DNA from: Holophagales bacterium
GTDB lineage: Bacteria > Acidobacteriota > Thermoanaerobaculia > Multivoradales > Multivoraceae
NCBI GenBank assembly: GCA_009837885.1
Contig: VXSP01000034.1
Location: 1 to 64,000 of the forward strand
Reading direction: 5' to 3'
DNA length: 64,000 nt
The notes below the pieces were generated by a model. That model was not told the origin of the DNA. It searched no databases and saw only the letters and a program-made list of their open reading frames with translations. Of the stretch, positions 8,580 to 18,149 are shown in pieces. Position 1 is the stretch's first letter, and every line of letters begins with the position of its first letter. The position numbers and the translations under genes are program-made.

Positions 8580-10226
8580 ATGTCCTTACGACCGTCCCGC
8601 CTCGCCGCATGTCTTGGCGCCCTGACCCTGCTGGCCGGGTGCGATTCCCCGGACGCCGACGTGGCGGACAAGGGCACCGAAGGTGTCCGAACGATCGGTG
8701 AAAGTGCCAGCTTCCGCGGCATCAACGGCATCCTGTTCGGACCCGACGGCGACCTGTACCTCACTTCCGTGGTGACCCCCGCGGTCGCCCGACTCGACCC
8801 CGAGAGCGGCGAAATCCTCGACAACTGGGGGCTGGACGATGGAGCACAGTCGCCCGACGACCTGGCCTTCGGCCCGGACGGCTCGGTCTACTGGACCGAC
8901 ATCAGCAACGGCGACGTGACGATGCGGACGCCCACCGGCGAGACCCGCGTGGTCGCCTCGCCGGGCGTCGGCGTCAACCCGATCACCTTCTCGGACGACG
9001 GCCGGCTGTTCGTCTCCCAGTGCTTCATGGACACGAACCTGTACGAGCTGGACCCGGCGGGCGAGCGTGAGCCGCGGCTGATCCGTGACGATCTCGGGCC
9101 GGGCTGCGGCCTGAACGGCATGGACTGGGGTTCCGCCGACGGCAGGCTCTACGGCCCGCGCTGGTTCCGCGGCGAGGTCGTCCGCGTCGACGTCGACAGC
9201 GGCGAGATGGAGACGGTCGCCAGCGGCTTCGAGGTGCCGGCCGCCGTCAAGTTCAACAGCGAAGGCGTCCTCCACGTCCTCGACTCGCTCCGGGGGGAGG
9301 TCGTCCGGGTCGGCGACGACGGCGGCAAGGAGGTCGTCGCCCGCGTCCAGCCCGGGCTCGACAACTTCGCCTTCGACGCGGACGACCGGCTCTTCATCTC
9401 GAGCTTCGCCGACGGCTTCATCGTCGAAGCCCTGTCGCCTGACGAGAACCGCACGGTGCTCGAGGGCGGACTCAACATGCCGGGCGGCGTGGCGCTCATC
9501 GGCAGCGGCGACGGAACCCGGCTCGTCGTCGCCGACTTCTTCGCCCTGCGCCAGCTCGATCCGTCAACCGGCGACGAACTCGGCGTCGTGCGCGACGTGA
9601 TCGGCTTCTCGGACATCGGCACGTCCATGTCCGTTCATGCCGCCGACGAGGGCCGCCTCGTGCTGTCGAGCTGGTTCGACAACGCGGTGCGACTCTGGGA
9701 TCCGGCCGCCGACGCACTGGTCCAGATCTTCGGCGAGCTGGCCGCCCCGATCGACGCGATCCAGTTCGAGGGCGACATCGTCGCCAGTCAGTGGGGCGCC
9801 GGCAACGTGATCGCGTTCTCCCCCGGGAACCCCGAGGAGAAACGGGTGCTGGCGGAGGGCCTCTCGGGACCGGCCGGCCTGACCGCGGCGGACGGCGCAC
9901 TCTACGTTTCCGACAACCTCGCGGGCACGGTGCTGCGCATCGGCGACGACGGTGTCGAGACGGTCGCCGAAGGCCTCGACCAGCCGGAAGGTCTCGCCGC
10001 CGCGAACGGTTCGATCTACGTCGTCGAGGCCGGCGCCGGCCGGGTGGTCGCCATCGACCCTGCGAGCGGCGAGTCCACGACAGTCGCCGACGGCCTCGAA
10101 CTGCACGTGCCGCCCAGCGGCGCCTTCCCGAACACGATGCTGTTCAACGGCATCGCCACGGACGGCGAGACCGCCTGGGTCGCCGGAGACGCCGCCAACA
10201 CCGTCTACGTCATCGACCTCGACTAG
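8580..10226 (+). CDS. SMP-30/NHL-type beta-propeller lipoprotein
   Basis: 548 residues from ATG 8580, with a lipoprotein signal ending in the lipobox LLAGC. The rest consists of repeated blades of the SMP-30/gluconolactonase or Vgb (streptogramin-lyase-like) type: recurring motifs such as FGPDGDLYLT, FGPDGSVYWTD and FSDDGRLFVSQ, and late blades such as ADGALYVSDN. At least ten such repeats can be counted, so there may be two propellers. It would be membrane-anchored and periplasmic or surface-exposed. Its position right behind two transporters suggests that it captures or modifies their substrate. The stop overlaps the convergent VOC gene's stop by 4 bases. Confidence 0.8.
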   Translation: MSLRPSRLAACLGALTLLAGCDSPDADVADKGTEGVRTIGESASFRGINGILFGPDGDLYLTSVVTPAVARLDPESGEILDNWGLDDGAQSPDDLAFGPDGSVYWTDISNGDVTMRTPTGETRVVASPGVGVNPITFSDDGRLFVSQCFMDTNLYELDPAGEREPRLIRDDLGPGCGLNGMDWGSADGRLYGPRWFRGEVVRVDVDSGEMETVASGFEVPAAVKFNSEGVLHVLDSLRGEVVRVGDDGGKEVVARVQPGLDNFAFDADDRLFISSFADGFIVEALSPDENRTVLEGGLNMPGGVALIGSGDGTRLVVADFFALRQLDPSTGDELGVVRDVIGFSDIGTSMSVHAADEGRLVLSSWFDNAVRLWDPAADALVQIFGELAAPIDAIQFEGDIVASQWGAGNVIAFSPGNPEEKRVLAEGLSGPAGLTAADGALYVSDNLAGTVLRIGDDGVETVAEGLDQPEGLAAANGSIYVVEAGAGRVVAIDPASGESTTVADGLELHVPPSGAFPNTMLFNGIATDGETAWVAGDAANTVYVIDLD

Positions 10227-10732
10227 TCGCCCAGGCCGTGATCGCCGTACGTCGAGGCCGGCCCCGTCCCGTCCGGCCCCAGGCGACCGCCCTCACCGAA
10301 GTGGCCCTTGCCCGGCACATGGTTCACTTCGACCCGGATGCCGTCCGGGTCCTCGACCAGGATCGAGTAGTAGCCCGGCGCGAACCGGTCACCCTCCTCC
10401 GGACCGTGAACGACCTTCGCGTCCAGTTCGGCTTCGATGAAGCGGTAGATCGCGTCGACGTCCCCGCGGCTGCGGGCCCGGAAGCAGAGGTGGTGGAGCC
10501 CGGGACGGTCCTGGTCGAACGGCCGGTCCCGCTTGTCCGCCGGCGCGGCGCGGACCAGGATGCCGGTCCGGCTGCCGATGCAGTACAGCACGTCCTCACC
10601 CCGGATCAGGGTCTTCATCTCCAGAAAGTTGCAGAGCCGCTCCCAGAACGGCAGGCACCGTTCCGGGTCCCGGACCGTCAACTGGATGTGCGCGATTCCG
10701 TTGACGCCTACGGTCTGGCCGACGCTACTCAC
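10223..10732 (-). CDS. Glyoxalase/VOC-superfamily protein
   Basis: 169 residues with one pair of VOC beta-alpha-beta-beta-beta modules. The metal-ligand positions are visible as His in GIAHIQLTVRD near residue 15, His in GLHHLCFRAR near residue 80 and Glu in IRVEVNHVPG near residue 135, so the site is probably active. VOC enzymes include glyoxalase I, extradiol dioxygenases and fosfomycin-resistance transferases; the sequence does not decide among them. It is the second gene of a minus-strand pair: its ATG overlaps the TGA of the copper monooxygenase-like gene (ATGA), implying translational coupling. Confidence 0.8.
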   Translation of the reverse strand: MSSVGQTVGVNGIAHIQLTVRDPERCLPFWERLCNFLEMKTLIRGEDVLYCIGSRTGILVRAAPADKRDRPFDQDRPGLHHLCFRARSRGDVDAIYRFIEAELDAKVVHGPEEGDRFAPGYYSILVEDPDGIRVEVNHVPGKGHFGEGGRLGPDGTGPASTYGDHGLGD

Positions 10733-12051
10733 CTGCCGCCGGTCGGCACCGACTCCGCGCTCTCGCCCGGACCGACTTCGATCAACTCGAAGATCCCGAC
10801 CATCATCTCGTCCGTCGACCGGAAGCCGAAGCCGACATCGCGGGTCGGATCCGGGTTGTAGGGGTTCGCCGCCGAGTTGTCGTAGCGCGCCACGACCTCG
10901 ACCACGCTCCCCGCCGGCAGCAGGTTCGGCGCCTCCGGGTAGTAGAAGAGCTGCCAGTCGAAGTCGAACTCCGGCACGTCGAGGAGGATCTCGCGGCTGC
11001 CGTCCGGGTACACCGCGATGAACGACATCGCCCGGCCGCGCATGTGCATGTGCGGGAAGTAGGACACGATCCGCGAGTCGTTCCCGAGTTCGTGGCGGGT
11101 CACGATTCGATGGTTCGGGGCGCCGGCCGGGATCGTGAAGTCCATCCTGCTCGCGAAGATCGCCTCCACCTCGATCTCCAGTGGACCCTCGCCGAAGTAG
11201 AGGCCGATCCGGGTCCGGTCGGTACGTTCCGAGTCGCCGTTCGGATGGTAGTGCTGGTTGACCATCAGCAAGCCCCCGGGGTCCACCCAGCGTCCGGCGC
11301 CGTCGGGGAACACGGTCGGCGCCGCCCCGGCCGCCCAGACCGCGAAGATGTTCACGTCGACGGTGCCGGCTTCCCCGCGCTGCCGGTCATCGACCGGCCG
11401 CTCCTCACCGCCAGGCGAATCCGTCCCGCCGAATCCACCCCTGAAGACGATCTGGTGGTGATTCACGGTGCGGTCGCCGGGCTGGAACTCCACGGCCCGC
11501 ACCCAGCGACGCTCCGGGATGTCCAGCCGCACGAGCTGTGTGGGAACCAGGTCCGGCCCGTTCGCCGGCACGGTTACCGGCGGCAGTTCGATCACGTGGT
11601 CCGGCTCGCCCACCTGCCAGCCATCCCTGAACCGAGGCGGCTCGGGCATCAGCGCCGGATCGCCGGGCCTGGCGCCGCCATCGACCCAGGCGGCGATCGT
11701 CTCGATCTCGTCCTTGCTCAGCCGGGCGTCGTTCGCCCAGACGCCGTGCTCCGGGTTCGCGAACCACGGCGGCATTTCGCCGTTGACGACGACACGCCGG
11801 ATCGAGCGGGCCCAGGGCCGCGTCTCCCGGTAGCTCAGGAGCGACATCGGCGCGATTTCGCCCGGCCGGTGGCAGCCGACGCAGTGGCGCATCAGGATCG
11901 GCGCCACGTCGCGGCTGAAGACCACCGCGTCGCTGTCGGCGGCAGCGGCGGGGACGGCGAACGCGCCCGCAGCCAAGGACGCGACCAGGGTGACCGCCGC
12001 GATTCGGGCGGCTCGGCGGCGAAGCGGAACGGTCGGAAACGAGCGCATCAT
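10729..12051 (-). CDS. Cytochrome c-copper type II monooxygenase-like fusion protein
   Basis: 440 residues. A signal peptide (ending near PAAAADS) is followed by a c-type haem site Cys57-Val-Gly-Cys60-His61 with a likely axial Met in NGEMPPWF, then by a PHM/DBH-like copper domain with a His-His pair in VNHHQIVF, NQHYHPNGD and FPHMHMRGRAM. Such proteins would take electrons through the haem to a copper site in the periplasm. The fusion is recurrent in environmental bacteria but I know of no characterised substrate. Paralogue of the partial gene at the window start, and upstream partner of the VOC gene by a 4-base overlap. Confidence 0.85.
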   Translation of the reverse strand: MMRSFPTVPLRRRAARIAAVTLVASLAAGAFAVPAAAADSDAVVFSRDVAPILMRHCVGCHRPGEIAPMSLLSYRETRPWARSIRRVVVNGEMPPWFANPEHGVWANDARLSKDEIETIAAWVDGGARPGDPALMPEPPRFRDGWQVGEPDHVIELPPVTVPANGPDLVPTQLVRLDIPERRWVRAVEFQPGDRTVNHHQIVFRGGFGGTDSPGGEERPVDDRQRGEAGTVDVNIFAVWAAGAAPTVFPDGAGRWVDPGGLLMVNQHYHPNGDSERTDRTRIGLYFGEGPLEIEVEAIFASRMDFTIPAGAPNHRIVTRHELGNDSRIVSYFPHMHMRGRAMSFIAVYPDGSREILLDVPEFDFDWQLFYYPEAPNLLPAGSVVEVVARYDNSAANPYNPDPTRDVGFGFRSTDEMMVGIFELIEVGPGESAESVPTGGR

Positions 12052-12185
12052 GACAGCCCCTTGACCTATAAGAGACTACTCCACACCCTCCGGGTCAAAC
12101 GCGGCCCGGCTCCCGCCACGGGCTGCTAGAGTCCGCGTTCGCGAAAGAACCAGCACTCCCAAGAACCTCAGGAGACCCAGCGACA

Positions 12186-12794
12186 ATGTACCGACAGACT
12201 GCCTGCCGCGTTCTCATTCTCAGCTTCTGCCTCGCGGTGATCGGATTCGCACCCGCCGTGGCCCAGGGCGACCGCCCCGCCAGCCCCGAAGGCGCCGCCT
12301 CGACCCAGATCGGCGACGCCTGGATCGACATCACCTACGGCCGGCCGATCCTGCGTGGTCGGAACGGCGTCTTCGGCTCCGGCGAAGAGTACGGGCAGAC
12401 CCTTCTCGCCGGCGGACCCGTCTGGCGTGCCGGGGCGAACGTGACGACCCGGATCAACACCGAGGCCGATCTGATGATCGGCGGCAGCACCGTCCCGGCC
12501 GGCGAGTACAGCCTGTTCATCGACCTGAAGGACGGCGCCTGGACAGCGATCATCTCGAAGCAGCCCTACATGGAGGCGTTCGACCGGGCCAAGATGGCGG
12601 AAGGCCTGACCTGGGGCGCCTACGGCTACAACGCGGACCATGACGTCGTCCGCGCGCCGATGATGACGTCGACGGAGGAGTTCTCCGTCGACCAGATGAC
12701 GATCATCTTCTCCGACGTCTCGGACGCCGGCGGCGCGATCGTCGTGATGTGGGACAACCAGATGGGCGTCCTGCCGTTCGGCGTCGGCCAGTAG
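12186..12794 (+). CDS. DUF2911-family exported protein
   Basis: 202 residues from ATG 12186 with a ribosome-binding site (AGGAG) about 12 bases upstream. Signal peptide ending PAVAQG, then a DUF2911 domain recognisable by the segments ITYGRPILRGR, VWRAGANVTT and VPAGEYSLF. DUF2911 proteins are small predicted beta-rich periplasmic or outer-membrane-associated proteins of unknown function, frequent in Bacteroidota and Acidobacteriota. It stands alone, divergent from the copper monooxygenase-like gene. Confidence 0.85.
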   Translation: MYRQTACRVLILSFCLAVIGFAPAVAQGDRPASPEGAASTQIGDAWIDITYGRPILRGRNGVFGSGEEYGQTLLAGGPVWRAGANVTTRINTEADLMIGGSTVPAGEYSLFIDLKDGAWTAIISKQPYMEAFDRAKMAEGLTWGAYGYNADHDVVRAPMMTSTEEFSVDQMTIIFSDVSDAGGAIVVMWDNQMGVLPFGVGQ

Positions 12795-12818
12795 GTTTCG
12801 GCGCTCTCAGTCCTCAAC

Positions 12819-12848
12819 GGCGGCCCGGGCTTCTTCGGCCCGGGCGCC
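12819..12848. terminator. Strong GC hairpin between convergent genes
   Basis: Left arm GGCGGCCCGGGC at 12819-12830, loop TTCTTCG, right arm GCCCGGGCGCC at 12838-12848, pairing fully apart from one bulged G. It lies between the DUF2911 gene and the stop of the convergent TIM-barrel gene, where a bidirectional terminator would be expected. There is no U-tract, so Rho-independent termination is only a suggestion. Confidence 0.4.
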
Positions 12849-12937
12849 GCTCAGCACGTTCGGGACCGCCCATTTGCCTTTGTGGCAGGCATACTCGAAC
12901 AGCCCGCCGACGGTCACGCCCAAACCGCGCCCGGTGC

Positions 12938-13897
12938 TCAGGCGTCGCACTCCCGGTAAGCGTCGATCACCGCCCGCTCGCCTTCCCGGCCCGGCTTCGA
13001 GTTCCCGTGCTCCATGCCCACGATGCCGTCAAAGCCCTTGCTCTTCAGGTGCCGGAACACGTTGAGGTAGTTGATCTCGCCCGTCGTCGGTTCCTTGCGC
13101 CCCGGGTTGTCGCCGACCTGGATGTAGGCGATCTCGTCCCAGGCCCGGTCTAGGTTCGGGATCAGGTTCCCTTCCGTGATCTGCTGATGGTAGAGGTCGT
13201 CGAGGATCTTGACCGAGGGCGATCCGACCGCCTTGCAGATCTGGTACGCCTGAGGGATCCCGGTCAAGAAGACACCGGGGTGGTTCGTCCAGTGGTTGAG
13301 CGGCTCCAGCACAGCCACGAGCCCGGCCGGCTCGAGGATCGCCGCGGCCCGCTTCAGGTTCTCGATCACGTTCGCTGTCTGGTACTCCCACTCGAGGCCC
13401 GGATCGAGCTGGCCCGGGACGACGGTGCACCATGTCGCGTTCACCCTTTTCCCGACCTCGACCGCCTTCCTCATGTCCGCCTCGATCGCCTCACGGGCCG
13501 AAGAGTCGGAGGAGGCGAAACTCACGCCGCCCCAGGAGGTGTGGGCCACGAAGACGCCCATCTCCATTCCCAGGCGATCCAGCTCCGCGGCGATCTTCTC
13601 CTGGAGCGCCGGCTCGCGACCGCCCATGCCGTTGTCCTCGAGGGCGCGGAACCCCTCGTCGTGCATGAAGCGGAGCTGGTCGATGTGGTCGTCGCCGGCG
13701 TGGTGCCGGAACATCCCGAAGTGGGGCGCGTACTTGAGCTGGAATGCGCCTCCGTCTGCAGGCTGAGCGGCTCGGGAAGCGGACGTCCCCGGAACCGCGC
13801 CGACGGCAAGCGCGGTTGCCGCCGCAGCGCCCCCGGTGAGGAACTGCCGCCGCGGAATCCGGGCAGTATCAGGAGAACCAACTGTCTTGTTGCGCAT
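12938..13897 (-). CDS. Tat-exported sugar phosphate isomerase/epimerase-like TIM barrel
   Basis: 319 residues from ATG 13897. The N-terminus has a twin-arginine signal RIPRRQFLTGG followed by an Ala-rich core. The rest resembles hydroxypyruvate isomerase and the AP endonuclease family 2 (Xylose isomerase-like TIM barrel): a metal-site Glu in VLEPLNHW, Asp-x-x-His in ILDDLYHQQ, YIQVGDNPGR and a terminal Glu-His in VGMEHGNS. Periplasmic enzymes of this type are common next to sugar or polyol catabolism genes, but none are adjacent. The frame is open far upstream, antisense to the protease gene; only the part from the Tat signal is likely real. Confidence 0.83.
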   Translation of the reverse strand: MRNKTVGSPDTARIPRRQFLTGGAAAATALAVGAVPGTSASRAAQPADGGAFQLKYAPHFGMFRHHAGDDHIDQLRFMHDEGFRALEDNGMGGREPALQEKIAAELDRLGMEMGVFVAHTSWGGVSFASSDSSAREAIEADMRKAVEVGKRVNATWCTVVPGQLDPGLEWEYQTANVIENLKRAAAILEPAGLVAVLEPLNHWTNHPGVFLTGIPQAYQICKAVGSPSVKILDDLYHQQITEGNLIPNLDRAWDEIAYIQVGDNPGRKEPTTGEINYLNVFRHLKSKGFDGIVGMEHGNSKPGREGERAVIDAYRECDA

Positions 13898-13954
13898 CGT
13901 GGCAGAGTACCAGCCGCAAACCGCCAGGACCGACTCGACTTGCGAGGGACCGAC

Positions 13955-16900
13955 ATGAAACCAACCGCCAACAGGATCCGCTTTCTGACCCCTGCCATCG
14001 TCGCCGTTGCAGCCGGAACGCTGGCAACCGCCCTTCACGCGATCGACGTCACGGACACCAGGCTGCTGTCCCAGCCCGCAGTGAGCGCGGACCACGTGGC
14101 GTTCGCCTATGCCGGCGACCTCTGGATCGCCGGCCGCGACGGTTCCAGTCCGCGGCGGCTGACCTCCCACGAGGGGACGGAGACCGGTCCCCGCTTCTCT
14201 CCCGACGGCACTCTGGTCGCATTCAGCGCCGAATACGACGGCAACATCGACGTCTTCGTCATGCCCGCCGCGGGCGGCGAACCGAAGCGGCTCACCTGGC
14301 ACCCGGGCGCCGATCTGGTCCAGGGCTTCACCGTCGACGGTTCGGCCGTGCTGTTCGCTTCCCAGCGCAGCATGTTCACGAACCGTCACTTCCAGCTCTT
14401 CACCGTGCCGCTCACCGGCGGGCTGCCCGCGAAGCTGCCGATCCCGCACGGGCTGCGCGCGAGCTACTCGCCCGACGGCAGCCGCATCGCCTACATCCCC
14501 ACCCCCGAGCGCTTCGAGCAGTGGAAGAACTACCGCGGCGGCACGACATCGAGAATCTGGATCTACGACACGGGCGACCACTCGGTACAGACGATCCCGC
14601 AACCCGAAGGCCGCTCGAACGACACGGACCCGACCTGGATCGGCAACCGGGTCTTCTTCCGCTCCGACCGGGACGGCGAGTTCAACCTCTACTCCTTCGA
14701 CACGGGCAGCGGCGAGATCGTCCGGCACTCCGAGTTCGAGGACTTCCACGTCGAGGATCTCTCGGGTTCCGTCGACACGGTGATCTACGAACAGGGCGGC
14801 TACCTGCACGTCTACGATCCCGCCTCGGACCGTCATCAGCGCCTGCGGATCGGCGTCGCGGCCGACCTGACCGAGACCCGGCCTCGTTGGGTCGAAGGGC
14901 CCGAGAACATCCGCAGCGCGTCCATCTCTCCCACTGGCGCCCGCGCCGCGTTCGGCTATCGGGGCGAGGTGCTGACCCTGCCGGCCAGGAAGGGTGACGC
15001 CCGCAACCTGACCCGCACTCCCGGCGTCCACGAGCGCGACCCTTCCTGGTCGCCCGATGGCGCCAGCATCGCCTTCTTCTCGGACGAGGGCGGCGAGTAC
15101 GGACTCCACGTCCGCGACCAGGAGAGCGGCGATGTTCGCCGCTACGAGCTGGGCGGCGAACGCGGCGGCAACGGCTTCTACCACGGCCCCGAGTGGTCGC
15201 CTGACGGCGAGCGGATCAGCTACGTCGACAACTCGATGAGCCTGTTCGTCATCGATCTCGACAGCGGCGACGTGGCGAAGGTGGCGAGCGAGTACTACTA
15301 CGGCCCGTCCTTCCCGCCCCGACCCGGCCACTCCTGGGCGCCGGACTCACGGTACGTCGCCTACACCCTGAACACGCGCTCTTACATGCAGCAGGTCTTC
15401 GTCTACGACGTGGAAGCCGGAACATCCCACCCGGTGACCGACGGGCTGAGCGAAGTCGGCGAACCCGTCTTCGACCGGAGCGGCGACTATCTGTACTTCC
15501 GCGCCTCGACCGACGCTGGTCCTGTGAAGCACTGGTTCGCCATGTCGAACGCGGACATGGAACTGTCGAGCGCGATCTATCTCGCGGTACTCCGCCGGGA
15601 CGGCGAATCGCCGCTTGCCGCGGAGAGCGACGAGGAGGCCGTGGAATCCGACGAGGACGACGCGAAAGCCGAGGAAGGCGACGAAACCGAGGCCGAAGCG
15701 GAAGCCGACAGCGACGGTGAAGACGCCGAAGGGCCACAGGTCGAGATCGACTTCGAAGGCCTGAACCAGCGCATCCTCGCCCTGCCGGTCCGGGCCGGCG
15801 GCTACAGCAACCTGGAAGCCGGCGAAGCGGGCAAGCTCTACTATCTCCGCTCGCAGCCCGCGGGCCGGTTCGGCGGGGGTGGCGGCGATCTCGTCCTCTT
15901 CAACCTGGAGGATCGCGAGGAAACGGTGCTGCTCTCCGGCGTCGGCGGCTTCTCGCTGAGCGCCGACGGCAAGAAGCTGCTCTACGCCGGCCAGAACGAC
16001 TTCGGCATCGCAAACGCCGGCGGCAAGATCGACCGCGCGCAGAGCGCCATGGCGGTCGACAAGCTCACCGTCCGCATCGATCCGCGCGCCGAGTGGAGGC
16101 AGATCTACGACGAGGTCTGGCGGATCAACCGCGACTACTTCTACGACCCGGGCATGCACGGAGCCGACTGGCCGGCGATGGCCGAGAAGTACAGCGGCTT
16201 CCTGACCGACATCGCCACCCGCGCCGACCTGAACAAGGTGCTGCGCTGGATGTGCAGCGAGATCGCGGTCGGCCACCACCGGGTCGGCGGCGGCGACCGG
16301 CGAGCCGACCCGGAACGTGTGGGCGGAGGCCTGCTCGGCGCCGACTTCGAGATCGCCGACGGCCGCTACCGGTTCGCACACGTGCTGGGCGGCCTGAACT
16401 GGAACCCCGAACTGCGGGCGCCGCTCACCGAGCCGGGCGTCTCGGTTTCCGCCGGCGAGTATCTGCTTGCCGTCAACGGCGTCGACCTCGAAGCCTCCGA
16501 CAACGTCTTCGCGCGCTTCGAGAACACGGCCGGCAAGATCACGGACATCACGGTCGGTCCGAACGCGGACGGCTCCGGTTCGCGCACCGTGTCCGTGGTG
16601 CCGATCCCGAACGAGTCGGCGCTCCGCAACCGGGAGTGGGTCGAGGGCAACCTGGCCAAGGTCGACGAGGCCACCGACGGCCGGGTCGCCTACGTCTACG
16701 TGCCGAACACGACGACCCTCGGCCACACCTACTTCAAGCGCTACTTCTTCCCGCAGGTTCACAAGCAGGCCCTGATCGTCGACGAGCGATTCAACGGCGG
16801 CGGCCAGGTCGCGGACTACTACATCGACCACCTGCGGCGCCCGTACATCAGCCACTGGGCGACCCGCTACGGCGCCGACTTCCGTACGCCCAGCGGCGCG

Positions 16901-17284
16901 ATCCTGGGGCCGAAGGTCATGATCATCGACGAGACGGCCGGCTCCGGCGGCGACCTGCTGCCCTGGATGTTCCGCAAGCTCGGCCTCGGCCCGCTGGTCG
17001 GCAAGCGGACCTGGGGCGGTCTGGTCGGCACGCTCGGCTTCCCCATCCTGATGGACGGCGGCTTCGTCACCGCCCCGAACCTGGCGATCTGGACCGAGAA
17101 CGGCTTCGTGGTCGAAAACGTCGGCGTGCCGCCCGACGTCGATGTCGAGCAGTGGCCCGCGGACATCATCGCCGGCCGCGACCCGCAGCTCGAGAAGGCG
17201 ATCGAGATGGTCCTCGAGCAACTGGAGGCGAACCCGCCGGCAGAGCCGGCGAAGCCACCCTTCCCGATCCGCGTCCGCCGCTAG
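13955..17284 (+). CDS. Tricorn-type S41 protease with beta-propeller domains
   Basis: 1109 residues from ATG 13955 with a signal peptide ending ALHAID. Two N-terminal WD40-like/TolB-type propeller regions contain many FSPDG-type repeats, followed by a PDZ region and a C-terminal S41 peptidase domain. The nucleophile is probably Ser997 in ETAGSGGDLLPW. The first catalytic pair of Thermoplasma tricorn, Ser-His, reads Gly773-His774 here, and a Glu sits in VVENVGVPPD. Around residues 554-595 there is a long acidic low-complexity insert of Glu, Asp and Ala. It probably degrades peptides in the periplasm. Divergent from the Tat TIM-barrel gene. Confidence 0.9.
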   Translation: MKPTANRIRFLTPAIVAVAAGTLATALHAIDVTDTRLLSQPAVSADHVAFAYAGDLWIAGRDGSSPRRLTSHEGTETGPRFSPDGTLVAFSAEYDGNIDVFVMPAAGGEPKRLTWHPGADLVQGFTVDGSAVLFASQRSMFTNRHFQLFTVPLTGGLPAKLPIPHGLRASYSPDGSRIAYIPTPERFEQWKNYRGGTTSRIWIYDTGDHSVQTIPQPEGRSNDTDPTWIGNRVFFRSDRDGEFNLYSFDTGSGEIVRHSEFEDFHVEDLSGSVDTVIYEQGGYLHVYDPASDRHQRLRIGVAADLTETRPRWVEGPENIRSASISPTGARAAFGYRGEVLTLPARKGDARNLTRTPGVHERDPSWSPDGASIAFFSDEGGEYGLHVRDQESGDVRRYELGGERGGNGFYHGPEWSPDGERISYVDNSMSLFVIDLDSGDVAKVASEYYYGPSFPPRPGHSWAPDSRYVAYTLNTRSYMQQVFVYDVEAGTSHPVTDGLSEVGEPVFDRSGDYLYFRASTDAGPVKHWFAMSNADMELSSAIYLAVLRRDGESPLAAESDEEAVESDEDDAKAEEGDETEAEAEADSDGEDAEGPQVEIDFEGLNQRILALPVRAGGYSNLEAGEAGKLYYLRSQPAGRFGGGGGDLVLFNLEDREETVLLSGVGGFSLSADGKKLLYAGQNDFGIANAGGKIDRAQSAMAVDKLTVRIDPRAEWRQIYDEVWRINRDYFYDPGMHGADWPAMAEKYSGFLTDIATRADLNKVLRWMCSEIAVGHHRVGGGDRRADPERVGGGLLGADFEIADGRYRFAHVLGGLNWNPELRAPLTEPGVSVSAGEYLLAVNGVDLEASDNVFARFENTAGKITDITVGPNADGSGSRTVSVVPIPNESALRNREWVEGNLAKVDEATDGRVAYVYVPNTTTLGHTYFKRYFFPQVHKQALIVDERFNGGGQVADYYIDHLRRPYISHWATRYGADFRTPSGAILGPKVMIIDETAGSGGDLLPWMFRKLGLGPLVGKRTWGGLVGTLGFPILMDGGFVTAPNLAIWTENGFVVENVGVPPDVDVEQWPADIIAGRDPQLEKAIEMVLEQLEANPPAEPAKPPFPIRVRR

Positions 17285-17296
17285 CGCCGCCTGCCG

Positions 17297-18112
17297 GTGG
17301 ACGTCAGCTTCCTGTTGCCGCGGCTGCGCGCCGAGTGGCGCAAGCGCACCGGTCGCGAGCTCTCGGCGGCCGACATCCACCCGCGCTTCCGGGACCGGGA
17401 ACGGCACTTCCGGGCGCCGCCGATGACCGCGGAGATGGTGGCCGCGATCTCCCGCCTGTCACCGCAGTTTCACCTTGCACCCGGAGAGACCTCGCGGTCG
17501 TTCTGGGAGCTGACCCAGAACGGGTCCTGCTGGGGCGAGTTCGACGCCGCTGAGCCCGTGCTCCGCGCCATGCCGCGCCCCGGCAAGGCGCTCGACATCG
17601 GCTGCGGCCTGGGCCGGTCGACCGCCTTCTTCCGGCGCGCGCTCGACTGGAACGACACGGAGTTCCACCTCTACGACGGCGACGGTCCCCGGATCGACTA
17701 TCCCCGGAGCGGGGAACGGACCGACCGCTCCTTCTGCGGCGATCTCACGACGTTGCGCCAGGTGCTGGAGCACAACGAGGTGCCGCACTTCCGCGTCTTC
17801 GACGCCCACGAACTCCATCACCGCCTGGACGCTCTGCCCGGTCCCTACGACGTCGTGTACTCCTTCTACGCCGCCGGCTTCCACTGGTCGCTCGCCGACT
17901 TCTGGAGCGAGTTCGAGGCGGTTTCGCACGGCCCAACCGTCGGCATCTTCACGATCCACCGGAACTTCGAGGCGTTCCCGGCCCTTCGCAACTGGGCACT
18001 CCGCATCGTCCCCTTCGAACGCAGCCTGATCAAGGACCGGCCGCACCGGCTGCTGATCGCGACCAGGGACGAAGACATCCTGTCGCCGGTAGACGCCCGA
18101 ACCGGACGGTAG
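17297..18112 (+). CDS. SAM-dependent methyltransferase-like protein
   Basis: 271 residues from a GTG 12 bases after the protease stop. The Rossmann SAM-binding motif I is visible as LDIGCGLGRSTAFF near residue 97, and a later acidic strand LYDGDGP would hold the SAM ribose. The C-terminal half (YDVVYSFYAAGFHW) resembles motif II of small-molecule methyltransferases, close to putative sugar O-methyltransferases. No signal peptide, so probably cytoplasmic. The substrate is unknown. Being so close to the protease gene it is probably co-transcribed with it. Confidence 0.7.
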   Translation: MDVSFLLPRLRAEWRKRTGRELSAADIHPRFRDRERHFRAPPMTAEMVAAISRLSPQFHLAPGETSRSFWELTQNGSCWGEFDAAEPVLRAMPRPGKALDIGCGLGRSTAFFRRALDWNDTEFHLYDGDGPRIDYPRSGERTDRSFCGDLTTLRQVLEHNEVPHFRVFDAHELHHRLDALPGPYDVVYSFYAAGFHWSLADFWSEFEAVSHGPTVGIFTIHRNFEAFPALRNWALRIVPFERSLIKDRPHRLLIATRDEDILSPVDARTGR

Positions 18113-18149
18113 GCTAGCCCCACACCACAACAGCCCAGGGAGGAACGCG

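Noticed and set aside
12938..15331. Very long minus-strand open frame running beyond the TIM-barrel protein
   Set aside because: Only the part from the Tat signal at 13897 reads as a protein; the rest is antisense to the tricorn-type protease and comes from high G+C.
15347..17407. Long minus-strand open frame opposite the protease domain
   Set aside because: Antisense to a clear protease, composition of a shadow frame, no recognisable motif.
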